Shown piece by piece: positions 6,592 through 14,752 of a stretch of DNA of 31,100 nucleotides. Each line of letters begins with the position of its first letter. Position 1 is the stretch's first letter. The notes under the pieces are model-generated. The model was not told the origin of the DNA. It did not search any database and worked only from the letters and a program-made list of their open reading frames with translations. This DNA is from Holosporales bacterium. GTDB lineage: Bacteria > Pseudomonadota > Alphaproteobacteria > RUG11792. Where the stretch lies: assembly GCA_031267545.1 (NCBI GenBank), contig JAIRYU010000034.1:1-31100 (forward strand). Reading direction: 5' to 3'. The position numbers and the translations under genes were made by a program.

Positions 6592-6683
6592 TTGTTTTTG
6601 AGATAGTTACTGTCATAAATCCCGCGCTCCCAGGTCTAGAGCGTCAACAATTACCTAGCGTCCCACGCCACTCGGTAATTTGT
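6592..6683. other. Intergenic region with hairpin and weak plus-strand promoter
   Basis: The 295-base gap 6528-6822 separates divergent infC and the 6823 gene. It holds a long stem: ACAATTACC at 6647-6655 pairs with GGTAATTTGT at 6674-6683 (one bulged T), with a small inner hairpin GCGT 6658-6661 / ACGC 6665-6668. Upstream on the plus strand, TTGTTT (6592-6597) and CATAAA (6614-6619) are 16 bases apart, a weak promoter that would place the hairpin in the leader of the 6823 gene. No T-tract follows. Nothing else is recognisable in the gap. Confidence 0.3.
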
Positions 6684-6822
6684 AGGAACGCGCGTAGAAA
6701 TACGCTCGCACGCAAAAGACGGGGGAATTCAGAGAAAAATTGAAGCGAATTAACATAAAACTAGGCAGATATGAGAAAAAGATATAGCATGTCGGCGACG
6801 AGCAAACTAGAGACAAACCGGG

Positions 6823-7542
6823 ATGAATAGAGTAAGCGCGGCGCTAATGTTATTAGCGCTCACGGCAACACACGAAGCGAGAGCTGCGAGTTCGCGGCCC
6901 CTGAGCCAACAAACCCAACGCGCTGCGGAATCCGCCTTGAGAATTCAGATGGCCCTGCAAGAGCGGCATCAGCATGAAATTGAGCAAACTCGGAATGAAA
7001 TTGGGCAAATATTCTTCGATTTTTGGGAGGCGCGTATGGAAGAATCCATACAAGAAACGTTTAGCCAAAAACAAAGAATAACCGGCCTAGACACGCGATT
7101 CCAAGAACAGGCGCGGGGAATAATTCAAATACAGATAGACGTAATGTTGGGACAAGATCGCGACCAACGAACAGACGGCGCACAGCGATCTAACGTAGCA
7201 ATGTCATGGATGGGTTTGCAACAGGTTGAGGAAATAGCGCGCGGCCAAACAGAAATCATAGCGCAGGCGACTAAGATGATGGCAATGCTCCAGGATGAGC
7301 GTAACTACTCCCCAGATGACGCCATACGTGAAGCCACATGGGCGCATCAAAGCGCGTACACGCCAGACTCAGACGCAGTTAAGCGAAGAATGAAGGCCGC
7401 CCGGAATCGATCATTCTACGTAGCAAGTCTGGACCCTCTTAACGCGCTATTTGGTAAGCAACCAAGCGCGCAACAGTTACATTGCGAAAGGCGCGACGCA
7501 TATGAAAAGCGACAGAGCCGCCCAAACTCGGAAGATAGCTGA
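6823..7542 (+). CDS. Exported helical protein of unknown function
   Basis: The 239-residue product begins with a good signal peptide (MNRVSAALMLLALTATHEARA, AxA cleavage near residue 21). The mature part is strongly charged, Gln- and Arg-rich and probably mostly alpha-helical, for example RIQMALQERHQHEIEQTRNE and EQARGIIQIQIDVMLGQ. There are no further membrane segments and only one cysteine, near the C-terminus. I do not recognise a family. The Shine-Dalgarno sequence is weak; a second ATG eight codons in would shorten the signal peptide, so the first ATG is preferred. It stands alone between divergent infC and the pdhAB promoter. Together with similar orphans in this window it is a candidate lineage-specific secreted protein or effector, which is inference only. 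Confidence 0.7.
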   Translation: MNRVSAALMLLALTATHEARAASSRPLSQQTQRAAESALRIQMALQERHQHEIEQTRNEIGQIFFDFWEARMEESIQETFSQKQRITGLDTRFQEQARGIIQIQIDVMLGQDRDQRTDGAQRSNVAMSWMGLQQVEEIARGQTEIIAQATKMMAMLQDERNYSPDDAIREATWAHQSAYTPDSDAVKRRMKAARNRSFYVASLDPLNALFGKQPSAQQLHCERRDAYEKRQSRPNSEDS

Positions 7543-7569
7543 CTGCAGCAGTATACAAAATGATGCAGA

Positions 7570-7597
7570 TTGCCAATCTGACGGAAATCTGTATACT
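7570..7597 (+). promoter_or_regulatory. Sigma70-type promoter of pdhAB
   Basis: TTGCCA (7570-7575) and TATACT (7592-7597) are separated by 16 bases. Transcription would begin near 7604, which excludes the TTG at 7597 as the pdhA start and leaves the ATGs at 7630 and 7645. Confidence 0.65.
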
Positions 7598-7629
7598 TGT
7601 ATCGCACTGACTGTACCAGAGTACACAGC

Positions 7630-8601
7630 ATGAGTCCCGGGGATATGAAACGAGATAGCGGTCTCGATATATACCGTAAGTTGCTTCTAGCAAGAATGAT
7701 CGAAGAAAAGGCCGGCGAGCTATATAGTCAGGGGCATATATATGGATTCTGTCACTTGTACATAGGACAAGAAGCTGTAATAGTCGGTCTCTCAGAAAAT
7801 ATGACGAATATCGATAGCGTTGTCACCGGATATCGCGATCACGTTCACATGTTACTCCGCGGCATTCCGCCAAATTCTATAATGGCGGAGTTGTGTGGGA
7901 AAGTAACCGGCTGCTCCAAAGGTAAGGGAGGGTCGATGCATATGTACAGTAGAGACAAACGCGTATACGGCGGGAATGGGATCGTTGGAGCTCAGGTCCC
8001 AATTGGAGCAGGGCTTGCCTTTGCGCACAAATATAGAGGCGATGGCGGAGTGTCGTTTACGTTCTATGGAGACGGAGCAGCCAACCAGGGCCAGGTATAT
8101 GAGACGTTCAACATGGCGGCCCTCTGGAATCTACCTGTTGTTTTTGTGTTAGAGAATAACCGCTATGGCCTGGGAACGTCAGTCGATCGAGCGGCCGCCG
8201 GCGGAACGCTAGCCAACAGAGGTGATCCATTCGGAATTCCGACTGTATTGGTTGACGGGATGGACGTATTTGACGTTATTGAAAAGTCAAAGAGCGTCAT
8301 TGAGAAAGTAAGAAATGGCGAAGGCCCTGTGATCCTTCACATGGATACATACAGATACAAAGGACATTCTATGTCTGATCCAGCAACGTACAGAACCCGC
8401 GATGAGGTAGAAACCGTAAAAAAAACTAGAGACCCGATAACGCGCGTCAAAAATGCGCTTATACATGAAATTGGAATTGGCGATGATAAAATTGAGGAGA
8501 TTATGAACGAGGTAACCGCTATCGTAGACGCGGCTGCGAAGTTTGCCATAGAATCTCCCGCTCCTCCAGACCATGCGCTAGAAATGGATGTTACATTATG
8601 A
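7630..8601 (+). CDS. pdhA: Pyruvate dehydrogenase E1 component, alpha subunit
   Basis: With PdhB it forms the thiamine-diphosphate-dependent E1 that decarboxylates pyruvate and acetylates the lipoyl group of E2, feeding acetyl-CoA to the TCA cycle. Family motifs are clear: GFCHLYIGQEA, GYRDH, GCSKGKGGSMHMY, the thiamine-diphosphate motif opening GDGAANQGQVYE (Gly147-Gly149) and closing LENNRYG, and YRYKGHSMSDPATYR in the phosphorylation-loop region. The start is set by the upstream promoter; ATG 7630 gives 323 residues, while ATG 7645 would give 318 and has a G-rich stretch before it. The gene overlaps pdhB by four bases (ATGA), so the subunits are probably translationally coupled. The E2 and E3 genes are not in the window. 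Confidence 0.96.
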   Translation: MSPGDMKRDSGLDIYRKLLLARMIEEKAGELYSQGHIYGFCHLYIGQEAVIVGLSENMTNIDSVVTGYRDHVHMLLRGIPPNSIMAELCGKVTGCSKGKGGSMHMYSRDKRVYGGNGIVGAQVPIGAGLAFAHKYRGDGGVSFTFYGDGAANQGQVYETFNMAALWNLPVVFVLENNRYGLGTSVDRAAAGGTLANRGDPFGIPTVLVDGMDVFDVIEKSKSVIEKVRNGEGPVILHMDTYRYKGHSMSDPATYRTRDEVETVKKTRDPITRVKNALIHEIGIGDDKIEEIMNEVTAIVDAAAKFAIESPAPPDHALEMDVTL

Positions 8602-9590
8602 GCGGAGTACCGGTTAGGTTAGCGATTAGAGATGCAATCGCAGAAGAGATGCGCAGGGATCAAGACGTCTTTCTTATGGGAGAGGAAGTCGGACGTTATA
8701 ACGGCGCGTATAAGGCTAGCCAAGGACTTATGGACGAATTTGGCGCTGGCAGAATAATTGATACCCCGATAACGGAATATGGATTCTCCGGGATATGCGT
8801 CGGAGCGGCGTTCGCAGGCCTCAGGCCAATTGTAGAATTTATGACATTCAACTTCGCAATGCAGGCTATCGACCACATTGTAAACTCAGCGGCAAAGACC
8901 CTGTACATGTCAGGCGGAGAAATCAATTGTCCGATCGTGTTTAGAGGGCCAAACGGCGCTCCCAGAAACGTAGCCGCTCAGCATTCTCAGTGTTTTGCGA
9001 GTTGGTATGCGCACTGTCCAGGTCTGAAGGTCGTATCGCCATATACGTCGTTCGAGGCCAGCGCGTTGTTGAAGGCCGCAATTCGGGATAATAATCCCGT
9101 CATATTTCTCGAGCACGAAAGCCTCTACGGGAAAAAATTCGATATGCCAGACGGGGGCGCTGACTCGTTACTGCCGCTTGATAAGGCAATCGTAATGAAG
9201 GAGGGAAGCGATATTACAATTACTGCGTTTTCTATATCGGTAGATCATGCCCTTTGCGCCTCTGAAGTCCTTCGCAACCAATACGGCATTTCTGCCGAAG
9301 TTATAAATCTGATAAGCCTGAGACCAATCGATAAAACTACGATTGTCAACTCGATCAAAAAAACGGGAAGGATACTAAGCGTAGAAGAAGGCTGGAGCGT
9401 ATGCGGAATAGGAGCGGAGATAATGGCGATCGCAGTTGAGCATGCGTTTGATTACCTCGACTGTGAACCGACGAGAATAACCTCTTCGGATACGCCTATG
9501 CCGTACGCAAAAACCCTGGAGCTACTGGCGCTGCCGAGCCAGTCAAAAATAATCGAAACAGCATTGGCGATGTGCAACTGCCCAAAATAA
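8598..9590 (+). CDS. pdhB: Pyruvate dehydrogenase E1 component, beta subunit
   Basis: Beta partner of PdhA; it completes the E1 active site and docks to the E2 core. The 330 residues show the transketolase-like pyrimidine domain (MGEEVGRYNGAYKASQGL, IDTPITEYGFSGICVGAAF, FRGPNGAP, AQHSQCFASWYAHCPGLKVV) and the C-terminal transketolase domain (VINLISLRPIDKTTIVNSIK, VEEGWSVCGIGAEI, TPMPYAKTLE). Many free-living alphaproteobacteria have a lipoyl domain fused to the N-terminus of PdhB; here the protein starts directly with the catalytic domain, the short form seen in Rickettsia-like species. It is read from the pdhA promoter through the ATGA overlap. No convincing terminator follows. Confidence 0.96.
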   Translation: MSGVPVRLAIRDAIAEEMRRDQDVFLMGEEVGRYNGAYKASQGLMDEFGAGRIIDTPITEYGFSGICVGAAFAGLRPIVEFMTFNFAMQAIDHIVNSAAKTLYMSGGEINCPIVFRGPNGAPRNVAAQHSQCFASWYAHCPGLKVVSPYTSFEASALLKAAIRDNNPVIFLEHESLYGKKFDMPDGGADSLLPLDKAIVMKEGSDITITAFSISVDHALCASEVLRNQYGISAEVINLISLRPIDKTTIVNSIKKTGRILSVEEGWSVCGIGAEIMAIAVEHAFDYLDCEPTRITSSDTPMPYAKTLELLALPSQSKIIETALAMCNCPK

Positions 9591-9708
9591 GAATTTGTCG
9601 CTCCCAACTTTCGCTGCGCAGTACGGTCTGCCCTAATTCTCTACATTGTGTCTGCCAGCGCCCTATGATATCATCTTCTAAGTAGATGGGAAGGAAGTGT
9701 GTTGCCGT

Positions 9709-10680
9709 ATGTCGTTGGATAATAAGCAAAATGATAAGCGTGAAAATGGTCGGCGGCACGATGATACTTCCTCTCCAAATGATAGCGATTTCAGCGGGGG
9801 AGTTGATAGGAAGCTATTGACCAACTGCGTGCTGAGCGTCGCGGTTGCAATGGTAGTAACCTTCGTAACGATGAAGGTTGCCATGAACTATCATGACGAC
9901 AAGATACGAGAGCTTATTGAAAGTCATTCCGCTTTGGAGGATAAGGTAAGGGCCGTATCCGAAGCCACAACAGACGCGGCCTCGTCGCTCTCTGCAATTC
10001 AAGCCGAAATGAAGGCCGACAAAGAAACTGTAACGCAAGCGTGCGTAGCGATAAAATCTATACAGGATGAAATTAAGTCAGTAAAAGAGATGATGAGCGT
10101 TACGCATAATCATCCTCAAAATGTCCCTACTATCGAAGACTCGCCGAAGGAAAATCGCAAGAAAGCCCTACGGAAAAAAGAATTCCTCGAACAGCTTGAA
10201 CGCAATAAAAATGAAGGCTCTCCATTTGACAAGGACTTGAAAGCTCTGGCGCAACAATACGACATTACTAAATGCAAGAAGTCGTACGAAAGAGTATTGG
10301 AACTTTCAAAAAAGTCAGTAGAGACGAAGGTCGCTCTTGCTGAGAGATGCGAGAGAGTAGGAGCGGTTGTGTTCAAAATAGCAGGGATGGACGAGTCGTT
10401 TTGGGAGAAGCAGGGTAGACTAATCAGAGAGAAGATTGTAGGAGCAATTAACCTAGGGAAAGAAAATACGGAGGAGGACGATAAAACGCTCATCAGGAAA
10501 GCGCGCTATCAACTGACGGGCGATATTGCCGGCGCCCTCGCTACGCTTGAGAAGGTAAAAACTAAGCATGACGCAATCGCGACACTCACTGAGCGTACTA
10601 GGGAAAGGGCTCAGCTTGATGAAGCCTTTGCGATATTTAAAGAGGAGTTTATAGGCAAGCGCGACGACGGCAATTCATGA
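9709..10680 (+). CDS. Membrane-anchored coiled-coil protein, mitofilin (Mic60)-like C-terminus
   Basis: 323 residues from ATG 9709; a GTG at 9697 would add four. The order is a hydrophilic charged N-terminus of about 30 residues, one membrane segment (LSVAVAMVVTFVTMKVAM, roughly 42-59), a long helical coiled-coil region (about 60-130), a linker, then a helical C-terminal domain. The last part, RYQLTGDIAGALATLEKV followed by a run of Arg/Glu-rich helix, resembles the alphaproteobacterial COG4223/Mic60 C-terminus, in which a GDL-x-x-A-L motif precedes a helical tail. Mic60 shapes inner-membrane invaginations and bridges to outer-membrane proteins. The architecture (one N-terminal membrane segment, coiled coil, C-terminal helices) fits, but the sequence match is short, so the assignment is tentative. 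A possible -10 box TATGAT is at 9664-9669, and an AAGGA is 13 bases before the ATG. The gene is monocistronic. Confidence 0.7.
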   Translation: MSLDNKQNDKRENGRRHDDTSSPNDSDFSGGVDRKLLTNCVLSVAVAMVVTFVTMKVAMNYHDDKIRELIESHSALEDKVRAVSEATTDAASSLSAIQAEMKADKETVTQACVAIKSIQDEIKSVKEMMSVTHNHPQNVPTIEDSPKENRKKALRKKEFLEQLERNKNEGSPFDKDLKALAQQYDITKCKKSYERVLELSKKSVETKVALAERCERVGAVVFKIAGMDESFWEKQGRLIREKIVGAINLGKENTEEDDKTLIRKARYQLTGDIAGALATLEKVKTKHDAIATLTERTRERAQLDEAFAIFKEEFIGKRDDGNS

Positions 10681-10873
10681 TCGCTTCCTCGCATGGCGTC
10701 TATCAGAGCAATGGGCCGTCAAATCCTAAGGTTATCTCAACCCACCTGATCGCCATATACACTTCGCCACCAAAACACGACACAGCGCTGCCACTTTTAG
10801 CAAAAATCCCACCTGCTTGTCAAATGGCGCGAGTATAGAGGGCTCTACGGCCGCTCCCAAGCGCCTAGAAGCG

Positions 10874-11419
10874 TCACCGCGTTCTCATCCACACATTCGG
10901 CTGCGGCTGCGGCAGATTTTTTGCAGGTGAATAGTACGGCAAATTTCCTGGCGGCTGAACCGGAGCCTGCATTCGATTCTGTTGCGGTGGAGGAGGTCCG
11001 TAAAACTGGTTGGGCCCTTGCCATTGCGCCTGCGGTTGTCGCTCGTATTGACGCGAGTACGGCGAACCGTATTGTTGTACGGGACCATGAGACTGAACTT
11101 GTTGATTAAGCGACGTCGCGCGCCGGCTTACTGCCGATCCGGCTTGGTTAGTAAGACCTTGAACGGTAGTCTGCGCCTGATTACCTAAACTTCCTAGCGC
11201 TCCTTGCAGCGCGTCTTTGATGGCGCTAGTGGCGGCGCCGGTCGCTTTAGTAGCTCCGTCAGATAGGATTTTACCGACGCCCCCTGCGGCCCCGCTTATG
11301 CCGGCTCCTGCCGCATGCGCAAACACAAACTGCACAACCGCCAATATTACAACGGCGGCAGCTATCTCAGCCCTTTTACTTATTCCGGTCACATCACATC
11401 TCACTGCGCGCTCACGCAT
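10874..11419 (-). CDS. Gly/Ala-rich and Pro/Gln-rich membrane or exported protein, unknown
   Basis: 181 residues. After a 17-residue basic N-terminus comes a hydrophobic segment (IAAAVVILAVVQFVFAHAAG, about 19-38) that could be an anchor or a signal peptide cut after AHA. A Gly/Ala-zipper-like stretch follows (GAGISGAAGGVGKILSDGAT, then ATSAIKDALQGALGSLGNQ). The C-terminal half is rich in Pro, Gln, Tyr and Asn (QYGSPYSRQYERQPQAQWQ, YGPPPPQQNRMQAPVQPPG), probably disordered. I do not recognise a family. It has its own promoter just upstream and lies convergent to the 9709 gene and downstream of ntrX in the same direction. The ribosome site is poor, consistent with a very short leader. Confidence 0.65.
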   Translation of the reverse strand: MRERAVRCDVTGISKRAEIAAAVVILAVVQFVFAHAAGAGISGAAGGVGKILSDGATKATGAATSAIKDALQGALGSLGNQAQTTVQGLTNQAGSAVSRRATSLNQQVQSHGPVQQYGSPYSRQYERQPQAQWQGPNQFYGPPPPQQNRMQAPVQPPGNLPYYSPAKNLPQPQPNVWMRTR

Positions 11420-11433
11420 TTAATAATACAGAC

Positions 11434-11462
11434 AATGTATTAAAGTTTAGTTACTATGCCAA
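11434..11462 (-). promoter_or_regulatory. Candidate promoter for the 10874-11419 gene
   Basis: On the minus strand TTGGCA (11462-11457) and TACATT (11439-11434) are 17 bases apart. Transcription would start about 8 bases before the ATG at 11419. The promoter lies directly after the ntrX stop codon, so the downstream gene need not depend on the ntrYX transcript. Confidence 0.45.
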
Positions 11463-11478
11463 AGGCCAGTAGTTCTAC

Positions 11479-12894
11479 TCATGCTTCCTGCATCTTAAAC
11501 AACTTTGAATCAACAATATTGAGCGATCTAAGTTTCCTATGAAGAGCAGACCGCTCCATCCCAACAAACTTCGCTGTCTGCGATATGTTGCCAGAGAACT
11601 TTCGCAATTGATCTATAAAATACTCGCGTTCAAACGTCTCGCGGGCGTCTCTTATCGACAGTTCGGATACCATCGAAATAAATTTCATATTTGGAATGCC
11701 CGAGACGTCTTCCTCCATTATTTCTTTCGGAAGATCGTTAAGAGTTATCACGCCACGCGAGCTATCGCTTCCCGACAACGCGACAGTCATGACCCACTCG
11801 ATCATGCTCTTCATTTGCATCGTATCGCCGGGCCAGTGGTACGCGTTTAACACCCCCACAGCTTCGCTCGAAAATTTACGAGGCGCCACGTTATACGCCA
11901 TCGAGACCTGCTCCATAAAATAATTTAGCAAGTATGGAATGTCCTCCCGCCTTGATTTAAGAGGTAGAATTTTTACGGTATTGGCATTGAGCCTACAGTA
12001 CAGTTCGTCGCTCACCTCCCCTTCTTCGATAAGCTGCTGAATGTTTAGCGGGAAGCTCGCTATAATTCGTATATCAGCACTAATCCTCTCACTAGACCCG
12101 ATTCTGACGAAGGAATCTTCTTTTATCAGTTTGAGGAGCTTGAGTTGGAACGCATGCGGGGCAGTAACAATTTCGTCCACAAACAAGGTGCCCCCATTAA
12201 CCTTTTCCAGCAGACCAGGGTTTATAATTGTCGACGCCCCATCGTTAAGCTCTGTCCCAAAAAGGTTCGCCTCTAGCTGGTGGACGCTAGTTGATAGACA
12301 ATTGAAAGCCACGAACGGCCCTCTAGCGCGGCCGGAAAGATTGTGAATGTTTCTCGCCACAATTTCCCTATCGGATCCCCGCGGGCTGATAATTACGCAC
12401 CGTCCATTTAGCGGAGCGATCCGGCTTATTTGTTGCCTAATGTGCAGTACGTTTTGGGACTTGCCCGGTATGCTGTCCGAAACTTTCGCCTTAATTTTTA
12501 GCTCCGCGTTTTCCGCTTGGAGTTTAGAGGCTTCTATTGCTTTCTCAACAGACATGATCAGTCTTCTGGAATCAAATGGCTTCTCTATAAAATCGTATGC
12601 TCCGCGCCTTATTGCAGTGACTGCGGTCCCTATGGTTCCATGGCCGCTCATCATAATTACTGGGATATACCCATGATCCGCCTTAATTGCGTCAAGCAAT
12701 CTGATACCGTCTCTGTCCCCATCGCCAAGCCATACGTCTATTATCACAAGGCTTGGTCTTTTCGTTCTAATAGAGCAGATAGCGTCGACGTATCCGCTAG
12801 CTACGCTTGTCTCATACCCGTTATCGCAGAGTATGCCCGATACGAGTTCTCTAATATCGGCCTCGTCATCAACGACCAGAATATTAAACGCCAT
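11479..12894 (-). CDS. ntrX: NtrX response regulator, degenerate sigma54-activation domain
   Basis: Partner of NtrY in a two-component system linked in alphaproteobacteria to nitrogen and redox responses. The 471 residues contain a receiver domain (Asp9/Asp10, phosphoacceptor Asp53 in VIIDVWLGD, Ser83, Lys105), an AAA+ domain (about 145-380) and a Fis-type helix-turn-helix at the C-terminus (GNISQTAKFVGMERSALHRK). The AAA+ domain is damaged: the Walker A position reads SPRGSDRE (170-177) in place of GETGTGKE. The GAFTGA loop is absent, and only the Walker B segment GGTLFVDE (234-241) is kept. It therefore probably cannot hydrolyse ATP or activate sigma54 and would act as an ordinary DNA-binding regulator. 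The gene overlaps the end of ntrY by 11 bases, and GAGG six bases before the ATG is a good ribosome site. Confidence 0.93.
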   Translation of the reverse strand: MAFNILVVDDEADIRELVSGILCDNGYETSVASGYVDAICSIRTKRPSLVIIDVWLGDGDRDGIRLLDAIKADHGYIPVIMMSGHGTIGTAVTAIRRGAYDFIEKPFDSRRLIMSVEKAIEASKLQAENAELKIKAKVSDSIPGKSQNVLHIRQQISRIAPLNGRCVIISPRGSDREIVARNIHNLSGRARGPFVAFNCLSTSVHQLEANLFGTELNDGASTIINPGLLEKVNGGTLFVDEIVTAPHAFQLKLLKLIKEDSFVRIGSSERISADIRIIASFPLNIQQLIEEGEVSDELYCRLNANTVKILPLKSRREDIPYLLNYFMEQVSMAYNVAPRKFSSEAVGVLNAYHWPGDTMQMKSMIEWVMTVALSGSDSSRGVITLNDLPKEIMEEDVSGIPNMKFISMVSELSIRDARETFEREYFIDQLRKFSGNISQTAKFVGMERSALHRKLRSLNIVDSKLFKMQEA

Positions 12895-14713
12895 GATCCG
12901 CCTCGCTTATTTCAGGTTGTTTCTTGGGAAGCGAAATTGTAACGCTGGCTCCGGACAGAGTCTGAGATTTCCCGAGAACAATCTCGCCGAAATGATCTGT
13001 AACTACCTTATGAACGATCGACAATCCCAATCCGGTTCCATTAGCGCGTGTTGTGTAGTACGGATCCAGCGCTTTTCCCAATGCCGTATCCGAAAATCCA
13101 GGCCCGTCGTCTTCTACTGTAATTTGCGCAACGTCTCCAACTTCGCGCATACATACCGATATATTCCCAATATGTCCATCCGTTGCCCCGCCGACGTTCT
13201 CAGATACAGCATTCACAGCATTTTGCAACACGTTCATAACCATCCTATTCATTTGATCCTGATCTACCTCGCAAATCAACCGCTCATTATCATAGTCCTG
13301 ATTGAACCGTATTCCCATATTTGTGTTTGCATGCATAAAAACAATCTCCCTCAACAACTTCGTTAAATTAATCTTTTCAAACTTTGGAGTCGGCATTCTG
13401 GCGAAATCTGAGAATTCTTTCACCAATTTTCCGATGCAGTTAACCTGCCGCACTATTGTGCTGACGCACGATTCAAATATCTCCGGTTGAGTAACGATCT
13501 CTTTTTCGTACTTGCTCTTGAGTCGCTCCGCAGACAGCTGTATAGGAGTAAGCGGATTTTTGATTTCATGCGCTATCTTACGAGCTATATCGCGCCACGC
13601 GCTATGTCTGTTCGAGACAATTAACTGCCTCTTTTGCCGCTCTAATCTCGTCATCATATCGTTAAACGCAGCTATTAACATGTCCCACTCGTTCCTAAAC
13701 GCGTTGGCGCGGATGGGAGTATTGTAGTCTCCGGCGGCAACGTTCTTTGTCGCTATTATCAATTTGTTAATCGGTTTCAGAATACGGTTTGCAAACGATA
13801 CTCCCAACAGTATCGCAATCAGCAACAGAAATATTGTTGTAACTGCGAAAACCACCACAAATGAAATTTTTATTCCTGCTCTTTGAGTTGCGAGACTCGT
13901 GTATTCCATGATCGCAGCCTTTATTTTATGTTTGTGCTCAAGAATCGTCTTGTCTATAGGAATAGCCGCGATAAGATAAATTCCGAGGACGCGATTTATT
14001 ACGGAGCAAGCTATTACGCGATCTCCGGATTCCCATGTAATCACCCCTCCTCCATCCAGTAACTCAATCTCTCCTGGAAGGTCTTCGTATTGCAGCGAAA
14101 TCGAAAACGGTGTGTTTGCGACAATATTGATATCTCCTACTCCTGCGCTCCGCAGTACGGCAACATCTACTTTAAGGTTCGACGTCTCGGCATTTATGAT
14201 GTCCTGCGCCTTTGTTGTGTTGATTGATAATCCATTTACACATGAGCGTATTTCCTCTGACAAGCCATTCGCAAAATTCTCCAAGTTAAGCTTAACATCG
14301 TCCACATAAATGGACGCTACGCTCTTTGCGTTAATAATCACGTTTCTCACGGGGCTCTTAAACAGGTTTTCGATTCCGATATTGAAAAACAAGATTGCGA
14401 AAACGAACACGCAAATTGCTGGAATTACAGTGACGCATGAGAATAACATAATAACTTGTCTGTGGAATAATTTCTTCCTGTTCTCCTTATTTCTAAAGTT
14501 AACAATCTTTCTGATACGTTTAACAAAGATGCGACACAGCAGAGCAAGAAGCGCCGCATTGACGCATAGCGAAACGATAATCAGGCCGGGATTCAGCGGA
14601 ATCTCTTTTCTGAAATTTATGAAAAGCCACGTGGCGGCAAATGATGCGGCAGTACAGCCCATCAAACTATACGTTACGTATCTTCGCTTTAGCAACTTGG
14701 CCAACGCCCTCAT
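12884..14713 (-). CDS. ntrY: NtrY sensor histidine kinase lacking the PAS domain
   Basis: Membrane sensor that should phosphorylate NtrX. From ATG 14713 it has 609 residues; a TTG at 14722 would add three. Membrane segments lie near 18-33, 43-62, 88-111 and 283-306, with a periplasmic domain between the third and fourth. A HAMP domain (about 305-358, NRILKPINKLIIATKNVAAG) and the H-box RKIAHEIKNPLTPIQLSAER (His382) follow, then the N-box NVLQNAVNAV, G1 VEDDGPGF and G2 GTGLGLSIV, so the kinase core is intact. Typical NtrY proteins have a PAS domain between HAMP and the H-box and exceed 700 residues; here the HAMP coiled coil runs straight into the H-box. The stop codon lies within the ntrX start. 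The gene follows the portal gene by about 40 bases in the same direction. Confidence 0.94.
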   Translation of the reverse strand: MRALAKLLKRRYVTYSLMGCTAASFAATWLFINFRKEIPLNPGLIIVSLCVNAALLALLCRIFVKRIRKIVNFRNKENRKKLFHRQVIMLFSCVTVIPAICVFVFAILFFNIGIENLFKSPVRNVIINAKSVASIYVDDVKLNLENFANGLSEEIRSCVNGLSINTTKAQDIINAETSNLKVDVAVLRSAGVGDINIVANTPFSISLQYEDLPGEIELLDGGGVITWESGDRVIACSVINRVLGIYLIAAIPIDKTILEHKHKIKAAIMEYTSLATQRAGIKISFVVVFAVTTIFLLLIAILLGVSFANRILKPINKLIIATKNVAAGDYNTPIRANAFRNEWDMLIAAFNDMMTRLERQKRQLIVSNRHSAWRDIARKIAHEIKNPLTPIQLSAERLKSKYEKEIVTQPEIFESCVSTIVRQVNCIGKLVKEFSDFARMPTPKFEKINLTKLLREIVFMHANTNMGIRFNQDYDNERLICEVDQDQMNRMVMNVLQNAVNAVSENVGGATDGHIGNISVCMREVGDVAQITVEDDGPGFSDTALGKALDPYYTTRANGTGLGLSIVHKVVTDHFGEIVLGKSQTLSGASVTISLPKKQPEISEADHGV

Positions 14714-14752
14714 CAGCTTCAAGAATTTACATATAAATTCGCGCCTCGTCGA

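Noticed and set aside
10681..10873. Gap between the convergent 9709 and 10874 genes as a terminator or RNA gene
   Set aside because: I found no stem followed by a T-tract and no tRNA-like or repeat structure in it.
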